Source: Zopfochytrium polystomum
Taxonomy: Eukaryota > Chytridiomycota > Chytridiomycetes > Chytridiales > Chytridiaceae
Direction: 5' to 3'
DNA: 46,050 nucleotides
NCBI GenBank assembly: GCA_025765615.1
Contig: JAIVFJ010000407.1
Location: forward strand, 1 to 46,050
Shown piece by piece: positions 1-9,946 of this stretch. Under the pieces are notes generated by a model, which worked only from the letters and a program-made list of their open reading frames with translations, did not search any database and was not told the origin of the DNA. Position numbers and translations under genes: made by a program. How positions within the stretch are numbered: position 1 is the first letter of the stretch; each line of letters begins with the position of its first letter.

Positions 1-332
1 TCGGCGGGGGCAGCTCGAGGAAACAGATGATGAGGCAAGGAGGCCGCGGCAGGTGCTGACGATCCTGCTGCTGCTGCTGCTGCTGCTCCTGCGGACGCCG
101 TCGGTTTGGCAGCAGAATGTGCAGCGATGGCTGCAGGTTTGAGTTCCGTCGTCGTCGTCGTTGTCACTGTGGCAGCGCTGGCCGCATCGGTGCCCGACGA
201 CGAGGACGATGCCCCGGGGCTTGAGGAGCTGTTGTTGTTGTCGTTGTCGTCGTGATGATGATGCTGATGACGATGAAGCGGATGACGTGGCGGCGACGGC
301 GGTGGTGCTGCAGCGGCACCGTGCTCGGCCAT
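1..332 (-). CDS. N-terminal part of a low-complexity protein, truncated by the window edge
   Basis: Reading the minus strand from an ATG at 332-330, a frame stays open to the first base of the window, about 110 codons without a stop. The predicted peptide starts [12 protein letters not shown], then has His-rich (HHHH), Asp/Asn, Ser, Thr and finally poly-Ala runs; the Ala run is encoded by the CTG/GCA triplet repeat near 70-90. No domain is visible. Open frames in GC-rich triplet repeats can arise by chance, so this may be a real N-terminal exon or just a repeat. The remainder lies outside the window. Confidence 0.35.
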   Translation of the reverse strand, partial: MAEHGAAAAPPPSPPRHPLHRHQHHHHDDNDNNNSSSSPGASSSSSGTDAASAATVTTTTTTELKPAAIAAHSAAKPTASAGAAAAAAAGSSAPAAASLPHHLFPRAAPA

Positions 333-360
333 GTCAGACTGTCAATCAATTCAGAAATCA

Positions 361-408
361 CAAACTCTCTCTGTCTCTCTCTCTCTCTGTCTCTCCTCTC
401 TCTGTCTC

Positions 409-495
<87 letters not shown>

Positions 496-506
496 CTCTC
501 TCTCTT
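361..506. repeat. (CT)n microsatellite, about 145 bp
   Basis: An almost uninterrupted CT/TC tract with occasional TGTCTC variants. It lies just upstream of the 332-1 minus-strand frame. Similar CT or GA tracts occur near 10840, 10995, 22500 and 42600. Confidence 0.95.
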
Positions 507-579
507 GCTCAAGAAGTGCCCCCTTCATCCACAACCCTTTGTGACTTGTTTTTCGTAACGTAAATAAGCAGTCCATCGC

Positions 580-580
<1 letters not shown>

Positions 581-619
<39 letters not shown>
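581..619. repeat. Pure poly(A) run, 39 bp
   Basis: Thirty-nine consecutive A follow an AATAAG-like hexamer about 15 bp upstream. This could be the tail of an inserted reverse transcript or a mononucleotide repeat. No coding remnant is recognisable immediately before it, so no element is called. Confidence 0.9.
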
Positions 620-622
<3 letters not shown>

Positions 623-837
623 GTGAAGAGTGGAAAAAGATACTTGAAGGGTGTGGCAGGCCACGATGCATTCAGTGGCAGGCCATGCAGAGAGTTACCA
701 ACGAAGTTCAGCTTGCTTGGGTCAGGGCCATCGCCCTGACTGAAGCTTGGGGCTTATGACCTCCGGTACATCATCAGACATATTGACGTACACCTGACAG
801 CTTCAGGTATGCGCTGGTACGTTATCTTATGCATTGG

Positions 838-893
838 GTCCTGAAAGAATTTGCTATGATGGCTGATTGATGGATTGGGCTGCTGATCATTGG
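838..893 (-). repeat. Short copy of the copia-LTR tail repeat, inverted
   Basis: Positions 838-893 carry AAAGAATTTGCTATGATGGC and TGATTGATGGATTGGGCTGC. These match 42466-42505 and the reverse complement of 4065-4099. It is a 55-bp relic of the LTR tail in minus orientation. Confidence 0.6.
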
Positions 894-899
894 CGACTT

Positions 900-1065
900 T
901 GAACGTATCAAAATGGAACCAACTGAAGCCTCAGATGTCTTCATTACCCGATTCACCAAAGTGTACCATCGAGTCGAAAGCTTTGCAAAAATCAGCAGCT
1001 GGAGAACTTCTCCATCATATTCGCCCTTTAAAAAAAGTTGTTTGAATCTTTGTTGGCTCACTGGG
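900..1065 (+). pseudogene. gag-like fragment of the copia element
   Basis: From the ATG at 913 the frame reads METPEAS-like residues (MEPTEASDVF) followed by ITRFTKVYHRVESF. This resembles the copia gag core pattern in which an Asp/Val-rich turn is followed by FxxRFxxxxxRL. Downstream the similarity crosses frames and stops. Its position, 1.6 kb before RT, fits gag. The call rests on a short resemblance and on context. Confidence 0.4.
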
Positions 1066-2059
1066 CCAAAGCCTGTTGGATGGGGAAAGGAAAAGTTTTT
1101 CTTGTTGTCAGCAACCCAGCTCCTCAGATAACAAGTTTAGCCAAACTAATCTCACTCTTCAAAAACCTGTTTGACAAAACAACTATGATAAGCAACACAT
1201 CAAGCTGGCCAATGAAAGTGACAAAGGCTCAACTACTACTGCACAGGAAATCACCACACCAACTGTCACTATCCTGGTTATCTGCTTCTTCATATCAATT
1301 GAAGAACAAACAGCAGAGGTCCTCAAAAACCAACTTGCTCCATCAACTAATAATCAATCTGCTAAGTGTTTTGCTCTTCTCTTTTGATATGCATCAAAGT
1401 AACTGCCTTTATCCTCTCAACATACAGCCATGCAGTCTCCTGTCAGTAATGATTCATCATTCCATGAACATCAACACAGGCATTTCAGTTTTTGGAGACC
1501 TGCACCTCTAACAACTGCCCCTGTGCCCATTTAATGACACTTACTCATTTTCAACAGGGCATAACAAATTAGGATTTAATGATATGTGTTTTTCTCACCT
1601 ATCGACCCATGGAATCAGTGGTTCAATTTCTGGATTCCCTGATGCAATTATCATTGACATGGCCACCTTTTGAGATCAGAGTGTTTTCAACCACACTGAA
1701 ACTCTCACCATCGAGCATATTAGTGATTAGGATGACCAATAGTTATGCAAGTGCCAACCCTAACAACCGACAAAGCATCAACTATTCCCCACAGCAGAGT
1801 CACTCTCGAAAACAACAACTTCCTCCATTCGGTCAGCATTCAACTTCAGCAATCAGAATTGGAAGAAGTTAAACTGGAATTGGTAAAAAGTATCAACCAC
1901 ATGGTAATCCACAGCGAAAGTGAATCGGATAACGGTGTACAGCTCTGGTGTTGGAGGTGACGGCACAATGGGTTGGATTCTGTGCTACTGCAATTAACGT
2001 CACCTCCAGTGGGCCTTACTGGGAGCACTATAGGCATGACTGAGGAAGGCCAGACTGAT

Positions 2060-2360
2060 GTGGCAGACCGGCAATGTAAATCAACCGAAGGCCCATGAAC
2101 ACCGAAGTCCCAGCTTGTAGGCTAGTGTGGCCCAGACCTGTGTCAGAGGAGGTGGAGTCCTGAGCAGGGACCCCATTCTGCAAGGAGTACCAACCAGGAG
2201 ACAGTTATTCTCCTAATGTGCCCAGGCGAGACGCAGGGGAAAGCGTTGAGGGCAAGCTGTGTATGGGGGAGTGTTCGCCTCGCCTCATAGGGTACTGGGG
2301 GGAGCCCAGACCAGCATCGTGCAGAAGGTTCACCTGTGCAGAGTTTTCTCTCGTACTTTC
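2060..2360 (+). repeat. Dispersed repeat, copy 1 (about 300 bp; second copy at 42045-42330)
   Basis: The stretch matches 42045-42330 in the same orientation. Shared blocks include CCCATTCTGCAAGGA with its variant CCCATTCTGTAAGGA, a TATGGGGGA/CATGGGGGA block, and CATCGTGCAGAAGG followed by TTCACCTG or CTCACCTG. The flanking copia fragments are in opposite orientations while these two copies agree, so the repeat is not simply part of the copia element. No coding sequence or tRNA-like head was recognised. Confidence 0.65.
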
Positions 2361-2489
2361 TTTTGTGTGCAGGGTATCTTAGAAAATCTGAACAAATTTT
2401 CCCTAAAGTTTCTTGAAGTTAAAACCATCGCAAGTAGATTCTATTTCTCGACAACCACAAAACAAACATAACACTTTAAAATTGAATAC

Positions 2490-3600
2490 TCACTCACCTC
2501 TTGTCCAAATCAATAGTCCTTGTTAACTCACTGAAATGGCTGCCTGAAGCAACTGGGTCACTGACACAGTTGATATCAGCAACACATACCTCAACAGCAT
2601 ATTTTATGTGCCAATCCGCTCGAGCAGTTCATTACCACTGCACTGACTGCTATGGAGTTGAACAGCCACCTAAATCAAACAGTTGTCAGGAAAGTGCAAT
2701 CTTCTGGTACTACTGCATCCTTTTTTGTCAGATTGACTCATCATCCACACCGCAAGCTAAGTTAACAATATTTGTTTTTTGGTGATTCTGGCAAAAACTT
2801 CTTCTGCCATTCCTTGCCTAATCTTTTTACATACTCTGCGAAATGGGAGCAATGAAAACCATCCTCAATATGCAGCTGGAACATCAACATGATGGAATCT
2901 TCTTACACACGAAAGTCTATAGCAAGGAGTTAATACAGTGCCATGCAAACATTATCAACAACCGCACTGAGTAACTGGCCTTCCCAGTAGTCTCAATCTT
3001 CAACCTCGTAGGATCAATGAAGCAGCTGCAGATCAGAGACTGTACCAGGCAATCCTTGGCGGCATCAACAACCTTGCAACACACACGCGACCAGACCTTG
3101 CCCCAGCAGTCTCATATCTTGGTGCCTTCAGCAAAGATCCCAACATAGCTGGTTACTCAGAAGCTGCCCAAGGTGTCCATTCAGATGGGAAATCACAGCT
3201 TGGCTACCATGTTCAATTCGGAGGAACAGCTATTAGTTGGACGTCTGTTTGGAGCAGCACTGTCATGCTGTCACCGCAGGATGCTGAATATGTTGTCTGA
3301 ACTGGGTGAGAACTTAAGGCACTATCCCAAATCTACTCAGCACTTCAACCTCTGTCTCCAACTCCTCTTGTCATCTACACTGACAACAGTGGTGTGGTCA
3401 ACCTCAGCTCAAATGATCTTTACACCAATAGGTCAAAGCATATCATGGTAAAGTATCATTATATTGGAGAACCGTGGAACAAAAGGTTGCACGGCTTGAA
3501 TGGATTGCTGGAGGAGAACAGCCTGCAGACTATATGACAAAATCTCTCTCAGCTATTCTCAGTGAATACCATCTGAGTTGCATTGGTTTTCTTACCTCTG
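2490..3600 (+). pseudogene. Copia reverse transcriptase / RNase H remnant
   Basis: Pieces in different frames match the C-terminal half of copia Pol. DISNTYLNSIFYVP (near 2565) recalls the RT motif QLDVxNAYLNGxL. MQLEHQHDGIFLHTKVYSKEL (near 2870-2930) recalls the LGIEI-GIFLSQxKY region. LYQAILGGINNLATHTRPDLA (near 3040-3100) recalls the YRxAIGSLxYLxxxTRPDIA connection. GYHVQFGGTAISWTS and DAEYV mark the RNase H domain (usual form STEAEY). SKHIMVKYHYI then shifts frame to RLEWIAGGEQPADYMTKSL near 3500-3560, the usual end of copia RNase H. Several frameshifts and stops make it non-functional. Confidence 0.8.
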
Positions 3601-3859
3601 ATTCATTTTTTCTGATCGTGAAGCTGTTTCTTCTTTGTTCTTTTTAATTACTTTGACTCATTTTCTTTTACCTCTGAAGTTCAATATGTGCCCCCATCCA
3701 TTTTTGTTAGTGTGGTCTGTTCTTTCTGTTCTGCCATCTGATGGCCAGTCATACCTGTTTGTGATTCTTCTTTTCCAGTGTACAGTTTCCTTAAGTTGAC
3801 TATGGCTTAAGGTTTTCCTCTGTTCCAGCCTTTGCTCCTGCCCACAGCTTGGGGGGGAG

Positions 3860-4099
3860 TGTTAGTTTTGGGTCTTTTGGTGTAAGCAGTGTGCAGGAGC
3901 TTGGACCTGATACTGCTCTGCAAGGATGACTTGCAGCATTTTGCAAGTGATGGTCCTTGTAACAGTTTTGTATAAAGACAAACACAAGACTGACAGAAGC
4001 CAAGATCAACCTCCCACCACCACCACCTTCAGTAGTGTACTACCTCCATCTCCACAGCAGCACAAACCCATAGACAATCCAGCCCAACAAATTCTTTCA
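3860..4099 (+). repeat. LTR-like 3' end of the plus-strand copia element
   Basis: A purine run (GGGGGGGAG, 3851-3859) is followed directly by TGTTAG, the usual layout of polypurine tract and 3' LTR. A TATA-like GTATAAAGAC lies at 3971-3980. The proposed end, TTCTTTCA at 4099, is where similarity stops with two other copies of the tail: 42462-42560 (opposite strand) and 838-893 (opposite strand, short). The 5' and 3' copies of one element could not be paired, so the boundaries are inferred. Confidence 0.55.
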
Positions 4100-4314
4100 G
4101 CAGGCCCCACCAGCTCCTCAGCCTCCTTGGCTGTTCAATTGTTGCTGTTGGGGGCGACAGTGGCGGAAGCAGGCGGCGGGCACCTGGACTCGGATGACAT
4201 CTGAGTTAATCGCAGCTTCCTTTTTTGTTTGTGTGCTGGTCTGGAGCAGGACCACAATCATAATGTCTGAATTTGTTTTAATTGGTGGTTGAACTTGAAG
4301 TTTATAATGTTTTC

Positions 4315-4562
4315 TGTTATGAATCACCCTCTGGAAACCTCTGGAACCTTCTAGAACATTCCTTCATGGAACCTTCTGGAACCTTCTGGAACCTTCTAGA
4401 ACATTCCTTCATGGAACCTTGTGGAACCTTCTGGAACCTTCTTTGCTTTCCTGACTTGTCTTGTTGTCATTGGTATCATTGGTATCATTGCATTACTAAT
4501 TGCTCTTTCTGGAACTTTCTTGGAGTCTTGACAAGGAACACTCTCAAAAGGTATAAAAGGGG
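4315..4562 (+). promoter_or_regulatory. Heat-shock-type promoter: dense heat shock element array plus TATA box
   Basis: From 4369 to 4406 the trinucleotides GAA and TTC alternate at an exact 5-bp step (GAA at 4369, 4379, 4389, 4399; TTC at 4374, 4384, 4394, 4404). That is eight contiguous units of the HSF recognition pattern nGAAnnTTCn. Four more units span 4344-4361 and further units 4414-4441. A canonical TATAAAAG lies at 4552-4559, roughly 110 bp downstream of the array. HSF binding to such arrays is well established across eukaryotes; activity here is inferred. No intact gene follows; the next feature is a partial duplicate of the same array. It may be the U3 part of an LTR or the remains of a stress-gene promoter. 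Confidence 0.7.
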
Positions 4563-4727
4563 GATGGGGGACCTGTCCCATCCCTCAAGTGAATTATTGT
4601 TTCCAATACAATCATCACTCCTCTCAGTTCCTTGTCTGCCTTGTCCTGTCCTGCCCTGTTCCTGACATTTTCGATTTGTCACAGGTTCCATCTGAGTGGG
4701 CCTGCGGCGTCGTAAACTCGTCCTTGG

Positions 4728-4861
4728 TGTTGTGAATCACCCTCTGGAAACCTTTGGAACCTTCTAGAACATTCCTTCATGCAAAGTTGTGGAACCTTCT
4801 GGAACCTTCTTTGCTTTCCTGACTTGTCTTGTTGTTGTCATTGGTATCATTGGTATCATTG
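4728..4861 (+). repeat. Partial tandem duplicate of the heat shock element block
   Basis: The sequence from TGTTGTGAATCACCC (4728) to GGTATCATTGGTATCATTG (4861) repeats 4315-4493 at a distance of 413 bp, with one internal deletion of about 45 bp. HSE units are kept (GAA/TTC steps at 4757-4774 and 4792-4809). Similarity ends before the region equivalent to the TATA box. Both copies start TGTTRTGAATCACC, which would fit a TG-initiated terminal repeat. Confidence 0.75.
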
Positions 4862-5104
4862 TTCCGAGTCCGCGCAGCAGGGGAGGATTTAAACCAGCAT
4901 GTGAATCCCCCAGGGCCGGTTTTTTGATTAGTGAATTAGGGGAACCAATCATTCGCTCAGGGGTTTTGTCAGAAACGTTTAGAAAACAGGAAAGGACCAA
5001 AAAAAAAAAAAAAAGAGAGAGAAAAAATAGGAAAAAAGGGAAAAAAAGGCAGAAAAAATAGAAAAAAGGCGAAAAGATCAATAGGAAAAAAAAAGGCAAA
5101 GATT

Positions 5105-5483
5105 CCAATGATAGCAAGGAGTTGCAGTCCGTCATCTGCTGTTGTCGTCTGCTGTCGTTGTCTGCAAGCTGCCACCACCATCAGGTCCCAACACAGCCCA
5201 CTGTCCATGAATCGCAGGCTGCTGCTGCTGCTGCTGGCTAATATCCGTGCGTGTGAGTGAGTGAGTGAGTGTGTGTGTGTGTGTGTTTGTTTGTGTGCGT
5301 GTGGTGTTTGTGCAGTAAAGAGTGCTGTGTATTTGAGTGAGGGCATGTGGGGGAGTGTGGGGCGGGCAGTGAGGTGAGGGCTTTGGCAGGGGAAGCTGCT
5401 GTCTTTCCTCCTTTCTTTCTTTTTTCTGTTTTGCTTGCTTTTTTTTCTTCTGTCACTTTTCCTCATCCTAAACGCTTGGAATC
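5105..5483. other. Gap: no gene recognised, GAGT/GT simple repeats
   Basis: The stretch holds a (GAGT)n/(GT)n tract at about 5250-5290, purine-rich poly(A) segments just before it (about 4995-5095) and a pyrimidine-rich stretch at 5400-5460. No open frame with protein-like composition and no RNA gene was recognised. Confidence 0.6.
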
Positions 5484-5767
5484 ATGGTGAAAGCCAAAAA
5501 ACCAAACCATGCCCAGCTGCAGCAGCTTTGCTCTCCAATTGTTCGGGTAACTGCACTCAATAATCCTGAAGATGCAAGAAGTAATTCATTTACATTGCCA
5601 TTGGGGCAAGGGTTGCCCAAACATCCAATATGTGGAAGCGTGTTGGGCTTACAAATGGTGCACTTGGTACTGTCCAAGATATAGTTTTTGGATCTGACAA
5701 TGCTGCAATGCCGCTGTTTGTGGTGGTTGAAATGGACCAATATGCAGCTCCCACAGCCTCAAGTTAG
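5484..5767 (+). pseudogene. PIF1-like DNA helicase fragment, frameshifted
   Basis: The first frame, from 5484, reads NHAQLQQLCSPIVRVTALNN, matching the segment of PIF1/Helitron-type helicases that precedes the conserved GARVML-T-N-W block. About 100 bp on, a second frame gives IAIGARVAQTSNMWKRVGLT then NGALGTVQDIVF and PLFVVVEMDQY, ending at TAG 5765-5767. These are the GAR and VGLxNGAxGTV motifs near the C-terminus of that family. The two halves are offset by a frameshift near 5582 where the second frame also has a TAA. The ATPase core (Walker A/B) is absent. It is a broken C-terminal fragment, probably from a Helitron or an expanded PIF1-like family. Confidence 0.75.
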
Positions 5768-6561
5768 CTGGCGACGCCGGGCTGGCGGGCAGCAGGTTTT
5801 TTTGGCAATGATTGCTTGTATTCTCCAGCTGTGTTTCCCAATCCTGTCATCGCCACTTCAGGGAACACCCTTGTTGGCCTTATCAGAGCCGCTGATATCC
5901 CGCGAAAGTATCTTGCAGTTTGCTTTCCCACAGGAAGAGTACTGGCAGCGGGCCTTCTCGTAGATCTGTCCACCACGCCTGGGCCATTCCTCTCAAGCTT
6001 CCACTAGTGACACGTTCTCGCACTACCCTTCCTGCTGTCAGCAGTGGCGGCGGCGGTGGCGGCGGCGACGACACCAAGTTGCTGACCGCAACCGCCATGG
6101 CGGAAGCGGCAACCAGGTAGCCGTAGAACGCGTCCCTGCGGACCTGTCGAGTTCGCTGCCGTACGCAGTCTCAGTCATTGCACAGAGAAACTCGCAAACC
6201 GCAGCCCAACCTGGGACGGCGAATCCGCTCGTCGACAACAGCAAGACAGCCTCCATTGTGCCTTGCAAAATAGGAAAATTATGAAAATGAAGACGACACA
6301 AATCAAAATCATTTGGGATTTAATTTCAAGTGCCGACTTTCTGCGTTCGATACATTAGAATGAGTTAGAGCCGGCATGAATAGGTGATGCCGTTTGAAAA
6401 TTTTGGTCGCGAGGCAGCGAAGACGATATTATTCTGATCAGGCTCTGCCGCAAAGCACGCAGCGCCCTTCCTGTTACGTTCTCTGCACTGAAAGTCTGCG
6501 CAAATCTGAGATTTGGTATATTTATTGCAACCCATACACTCGCACAGCAGTAAATTACACG
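5768..6561. other. Gap between helicase relic and orphan gene
   Basis: Frames are open on both strands for 60-115 codons, but none shows a recognised motif or clear codon preference. The minus-strand frame 6301-6038 could hold a downstream exon of the orphan gene at 6562-9185, but the stop at 6562 makes that unnecessary. Confidence 0.4.
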
Positions 6562-9185
6562 TTATCGGCTCACGACAAACTGCACAGCCGAACCCCGCTC
6601 GTCGCGACCTTCGAGCAGCTCTCTACCCGCTTGGCGCCGCCGCGACTCAATCATCTGCGCAAAGACGAGCTGCCGGCGCCTCCACGCCGCGGCAATGCTC
6701 CGCCGCTCGTCCGCGTCGCTCGCAGCAACCTCAAACTCTAGCTCCAGCACGTCTTGGTCATCCAGCTCTTCGCGCGAGCTGCTCTCCTCTCCTGCCTTCC
6801 ACCAGGCGGTCCGCCTCTCCATCCGAGCGGCCGTCTCGGGTTCCAAGTCGCCGTTGGCGTCCAAGCCGTAGTAAACGAACGCCTCGTGCTCCGCAACCGG
6901 AAACCCAACGCCCCGCACCCACGCGTCCTCTGCTGTCTCGCACACGTCGCCGTTCGCATCAAGGACGGGGAGCTCTAGTACCAACTCCTCGTACGTCGTT
7001 GTCGTGATCGACACGTGGGTACGAGAGTAGGGTTGTGTCGCCACGGTCGTCGTCGCTCGTACGGAAAGGCCTCCCGCGCCGTTGAGGAGTCGGCTGTCAC
7101 GGTCCGTCCCCTCCTCGCCCTCTTCACTGAGCTCACCACTGCCGCTGCGGCCATCTCCGACTGCCTCGCCCACTGTCGTTTGCCTTTCGTCGTCACCTTC
7201 GTCCACACCAAACAGGTCCTTGAAACTCTCGATCGATTCGAGTCCAAGCAATGCCGGAAGGGAAGACCGCGGGCCTGCTCTACCGCGGGCCTGGTCACCT
7301 TCACCGCCACCTCTCCCGCTCGCGCTACTGCCGCCACCACGCCATCTGTCAGCCCTGGCCGCTGTCCCCCAATGCTGCGCCTGCGTTTGGCCCAACAACC
7401 TCGCGCTCGCAAGCACATACCCCATCGCGGCGGCTACATCGTCGTCGTTGTCCTCGTCGTCGACATCTGTAACGCCGTCGTTGTAAGCATCAAGCCCGTC
7501 CAGCTCGAACGCCCAAGACTCGTCCGCGTCCTCTCCCTCATCGGTCGTCCAACCGCCGTCGTCCTCGTCCGCGTTGTAGAAGGTAAACCCACCGCCCCGG
7601 CTCCGCCCGCCGTATCGCCGACTGATATCCTCAACCACGATGACCTCCTCTTCGTTCCCGTCCTCCCAACCGTCGCCCTCATTGCCCTCGACAGCCTCTA
7701 TGCGCCACTGTCGCGGCGGCAGCGCCTCATTCTCGCGCCGCCAACCGCCTCGCCGCACCCGCCGACGCCGCTCCCCGACCACCGCGGACGCCGCACGCCG
7801 CGGTTCCAGACCTTCCCGCGCACGCTGCATCAGTGCTTGCCACTCGTCCTCGGTCATTGCCGCCGTCGCCGTCGTCTCTGCGCCGCCAGCACCGCCAGCC
7901 GCAGCATCGTCGTCCTCCTCGTCGCCGAACCACCACGGCCCAAGGCCATCCCACCACGCCCTCGCGGCGGCGGCGTCATCATCGCCGTCGTCCTCGCCTT
8001 CACCTCCACCGTCCCAACCCGCTCCACCGCCGCCACCGTCGCCGCCGCCATGATCCGCGGGCAGCGGCGGCCGCAGCAGCAGCTCGGCAGCGGGCACAAA
8101 GCCCTGTGCGCGGGTGGGGAAGGGCGGGCCGACGACGGTGACGGGGGTGATGCTCGCCGAGCGGGCGCGACGGCCCGCCGTCGCCGCCGCCGCGGACGTC
8201 GCGGACGAGGACGACAACAACAGCGGGTGCGGCGGAGAAGCATTTGGGGAGATGCGGAAGAAGGCGAGCGCGCGCGGCGGCGCGAGCGGATTCAGCTGCT
8301 GGGGTGGCGGGCGGTGGCGCCTCGGCGGGTGGTAGGGATCAGGGTCCGCCTCGCTGGTCGTGAGCTCTGATCGGACCAGCGGGGAGTGGATGTGAGGGTT
8401 AAGCATAATTTCTTTTTTGGATTCGATGAAGGGGGTGGCAAACCTCGAAGCTGGTCCAGTAACCCTCTCTGCAGCACGGCCAGTATTTCCTCGAGCTCCG
8501 GGTCCGCCTGGACCTCTGCCTCAGCCCGCAGGCGAGCCGCGCTGCGCAGCGCTTCGAAAGCACTCTCTATCGTGCCCAAGTGGCCGCCGCTATCACCGCC
8601 GTTGAGAACAACATCGTCGCTATCGGCTCGAAAATGGGGATACCCACCCACAGCCTCAGGTACGGTGCTGTTATTGGTCCTTTCGGAACCGCTTTGGTCG
8701 AAACGAGCGGCGCTGTCGGCTGCCGGTGGAAGATCTCCGGCTTCGTCGCCCCTATCTGCCTCAGCTGTTGGGTGCGGGGAGGAACTGCCAGAAACAGAGG
8801 GAGCTAGAGCGGTACAGAAGGGAAGGTTAGTTCTGGTCTTATTGGTCAGGGATTGGGGCTTGAGGAGGCTTCTGGTCAAGCAAGGCGGTAATCTACCTGT
8901 TGGAGCGATATGACTGCGCTCGATGTCTCCGCAGCTGTCAGGACGCGTCACTGCTGGTCCAACGTTAAATAGCGGACGGCCAGCGAAGGCCCCGTCGCTG
9001 TCCTCTTCGTCACTCCTTCCACCAATCGACGGCAGGGGCGGCGGTGTGGACACACTGTTGAGATCAGCAGACGGATCGGCAGCTCCAGCCGCAGTGGCAC
9101 CTGACGGCACAAGTGAAGCTGCGTTGCTGTTGAGAGCGCCGCCAACAGAGCTGAGTTGTCGGTGGTGCGACGGAGGCAAAGGCAT
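6562..9185 (-). CDS. Acidic, low-complexity orphan protein (848 aa in a two-exon model)
   Basis: Exon 1 runs from ATG 9185 to 8444. A 77-bp intron (donor GT at 8443, acceptor CAG ending at 8367) joins it in phase to exon 2, 8366-6562, ending TGA. The join reads ...LDQLR|ELTTSEADP. The first third is Ser/Pro/Asp rich with a helical EEILAVLQRGLLDQL segment. The middle is Gly- and Asp/Glu-rich (EDDGDDDAAA, DDEDNDDD). The last 200 residues look more ordered and contain two DANGD motifs (VLDANGDVCE and YYGLDANGDLEPE) within a Trp/Tyr-containing stretch, then a Glu/Arg-rich helix. No family is recognised. Plus-strand frames also run open here for up to 451 codons, but their Arg/Pro-rich composition looks like a shadow of the minus frame. 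The start and intron are the likeliest, not proven. Confidence 0.55.
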
Positions 9186-9946
9186 TGGGCTGACTGGACG
9201 GGGGCGGCGGTTTCGGCGGCGGCGACGGCGGCGGGACGGTTCCGGGGGGAGAGACAGGTGAGTGTCGTCGTCGTCGTCGTCGTCCTCGGGAAAGGAGGCT
9301 TGAGAAAAATGGGCTGGGCGGGGCGGGTGGGCAAGATTCTTTTTTTTTTTTTACTTTCTTTCTTTCTTTCGTTTCCTTTTCTTTGGTGGTTTTTTTTCTT
9401 TCTTTTTCCTTTGTTTTATTTGCCTCGTACTTACTAACAAGGAGCTTTTGTGTGTGTGTGTGTGTGTCTGCGCCTGTGTCTTCCACCAGCCACTGTCTCT
9501 GTCTCTGTCTACCCCTCGTGTCTTGCTTTGCCCCATTTTTCGCCTCCTTTTTTCCTTATTTTCTGCTTCTTATAATTTTTGAGAGACAAACGGTTGCGCC
9601 TCCTCCTTCCAAGACATCTTCACAGGACCAACCGCCAGCTGTTCCCAATAATAGGAAGTAAGCAGCGTGAGCGACGAAAAAAAAAGAGAAAGAAAAAAAA
9701 AAAGAAAAAAAAAAAAAAAAAAAAGGCCAGGCGCGGCCAGTCCAAAGGGCAGAACGACAAACAGACAGGCAGGCCTCCAATCTCAACTGTGTGTGAACCA
9801 AAGAAATTCCGTGTCTTCGCATCTTCTTTCCCACAATCTGCGCAGACAGCAACTTGCAAGAACACAGCCTCAAAGCTGGTTGGTGACAAAGCAAGGATGG
9901 GTGTAAAACATGTTCGTGCTCTGAAACACTGTCCAAAAGCTGGTGG
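9186..9946. other. Gap: simple repeats, no gene recognised
   Basis: This holds a CGT triplet run (9262-9283), T-rich tracts at 9340-9420, a short (GT)n tract near 9450 and an A-rich tract at 9676-9724. Upstream of the orphan gene's start it would serve as its 5' region. No reliable coding frame was found. Confidence 0.5.

Larger units (their letters stand above)
900..4099 (+). mobile_element. Decayed Ty1/copia-type LTR retrotransposon, plus strand
   Basis: Recognisable pieces appear in the order expected for a copia element: a gag-like segment near 900-1060, reverse transcriptase pieces from about 2520, RNase H from about 3110 to 3590, a polypurine tract at 3851-3859, then a TG-initiated LTR-like segment at 3860-4099. 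Many frame changes and stops separate the pieces, so nothing intact is encoded. Between gag and RT lies a roughly 300-bp dispersed repeat (2060-2360) that is probably a separate insertion. No matching 5' LTR was found in the first 900 bp. Outer limits are approximate. Confidence 0.7.

Noticed and set aside
358..582. Frames encoding long Ser/Leu or Arg/Glu repeats
   Set aside because: These are translations of the (CT)n/(GA)n microsatellite and not genes.
5764..5976. Minus-strand frame with LPVGK and GNTAGEYKQSLPKK resembling histone H2A segments
   Set aside because: The spacing between the two matches is about eight residues short of H2A, the intervening sequence does not fit, and the opposite strand follows a helicase relic. 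Treated as chance.
7015..8370. 451-codon plus-strand frame opposite the orphan gene
   Set aside because: Its Arg/Pro/Ser-rich composition is what the complement of an acidic Gly/Asp/Glu-rich GC-rich gene gives. The minus frame has the more protein-like ordered C-terminus and a phase-consistent intron.
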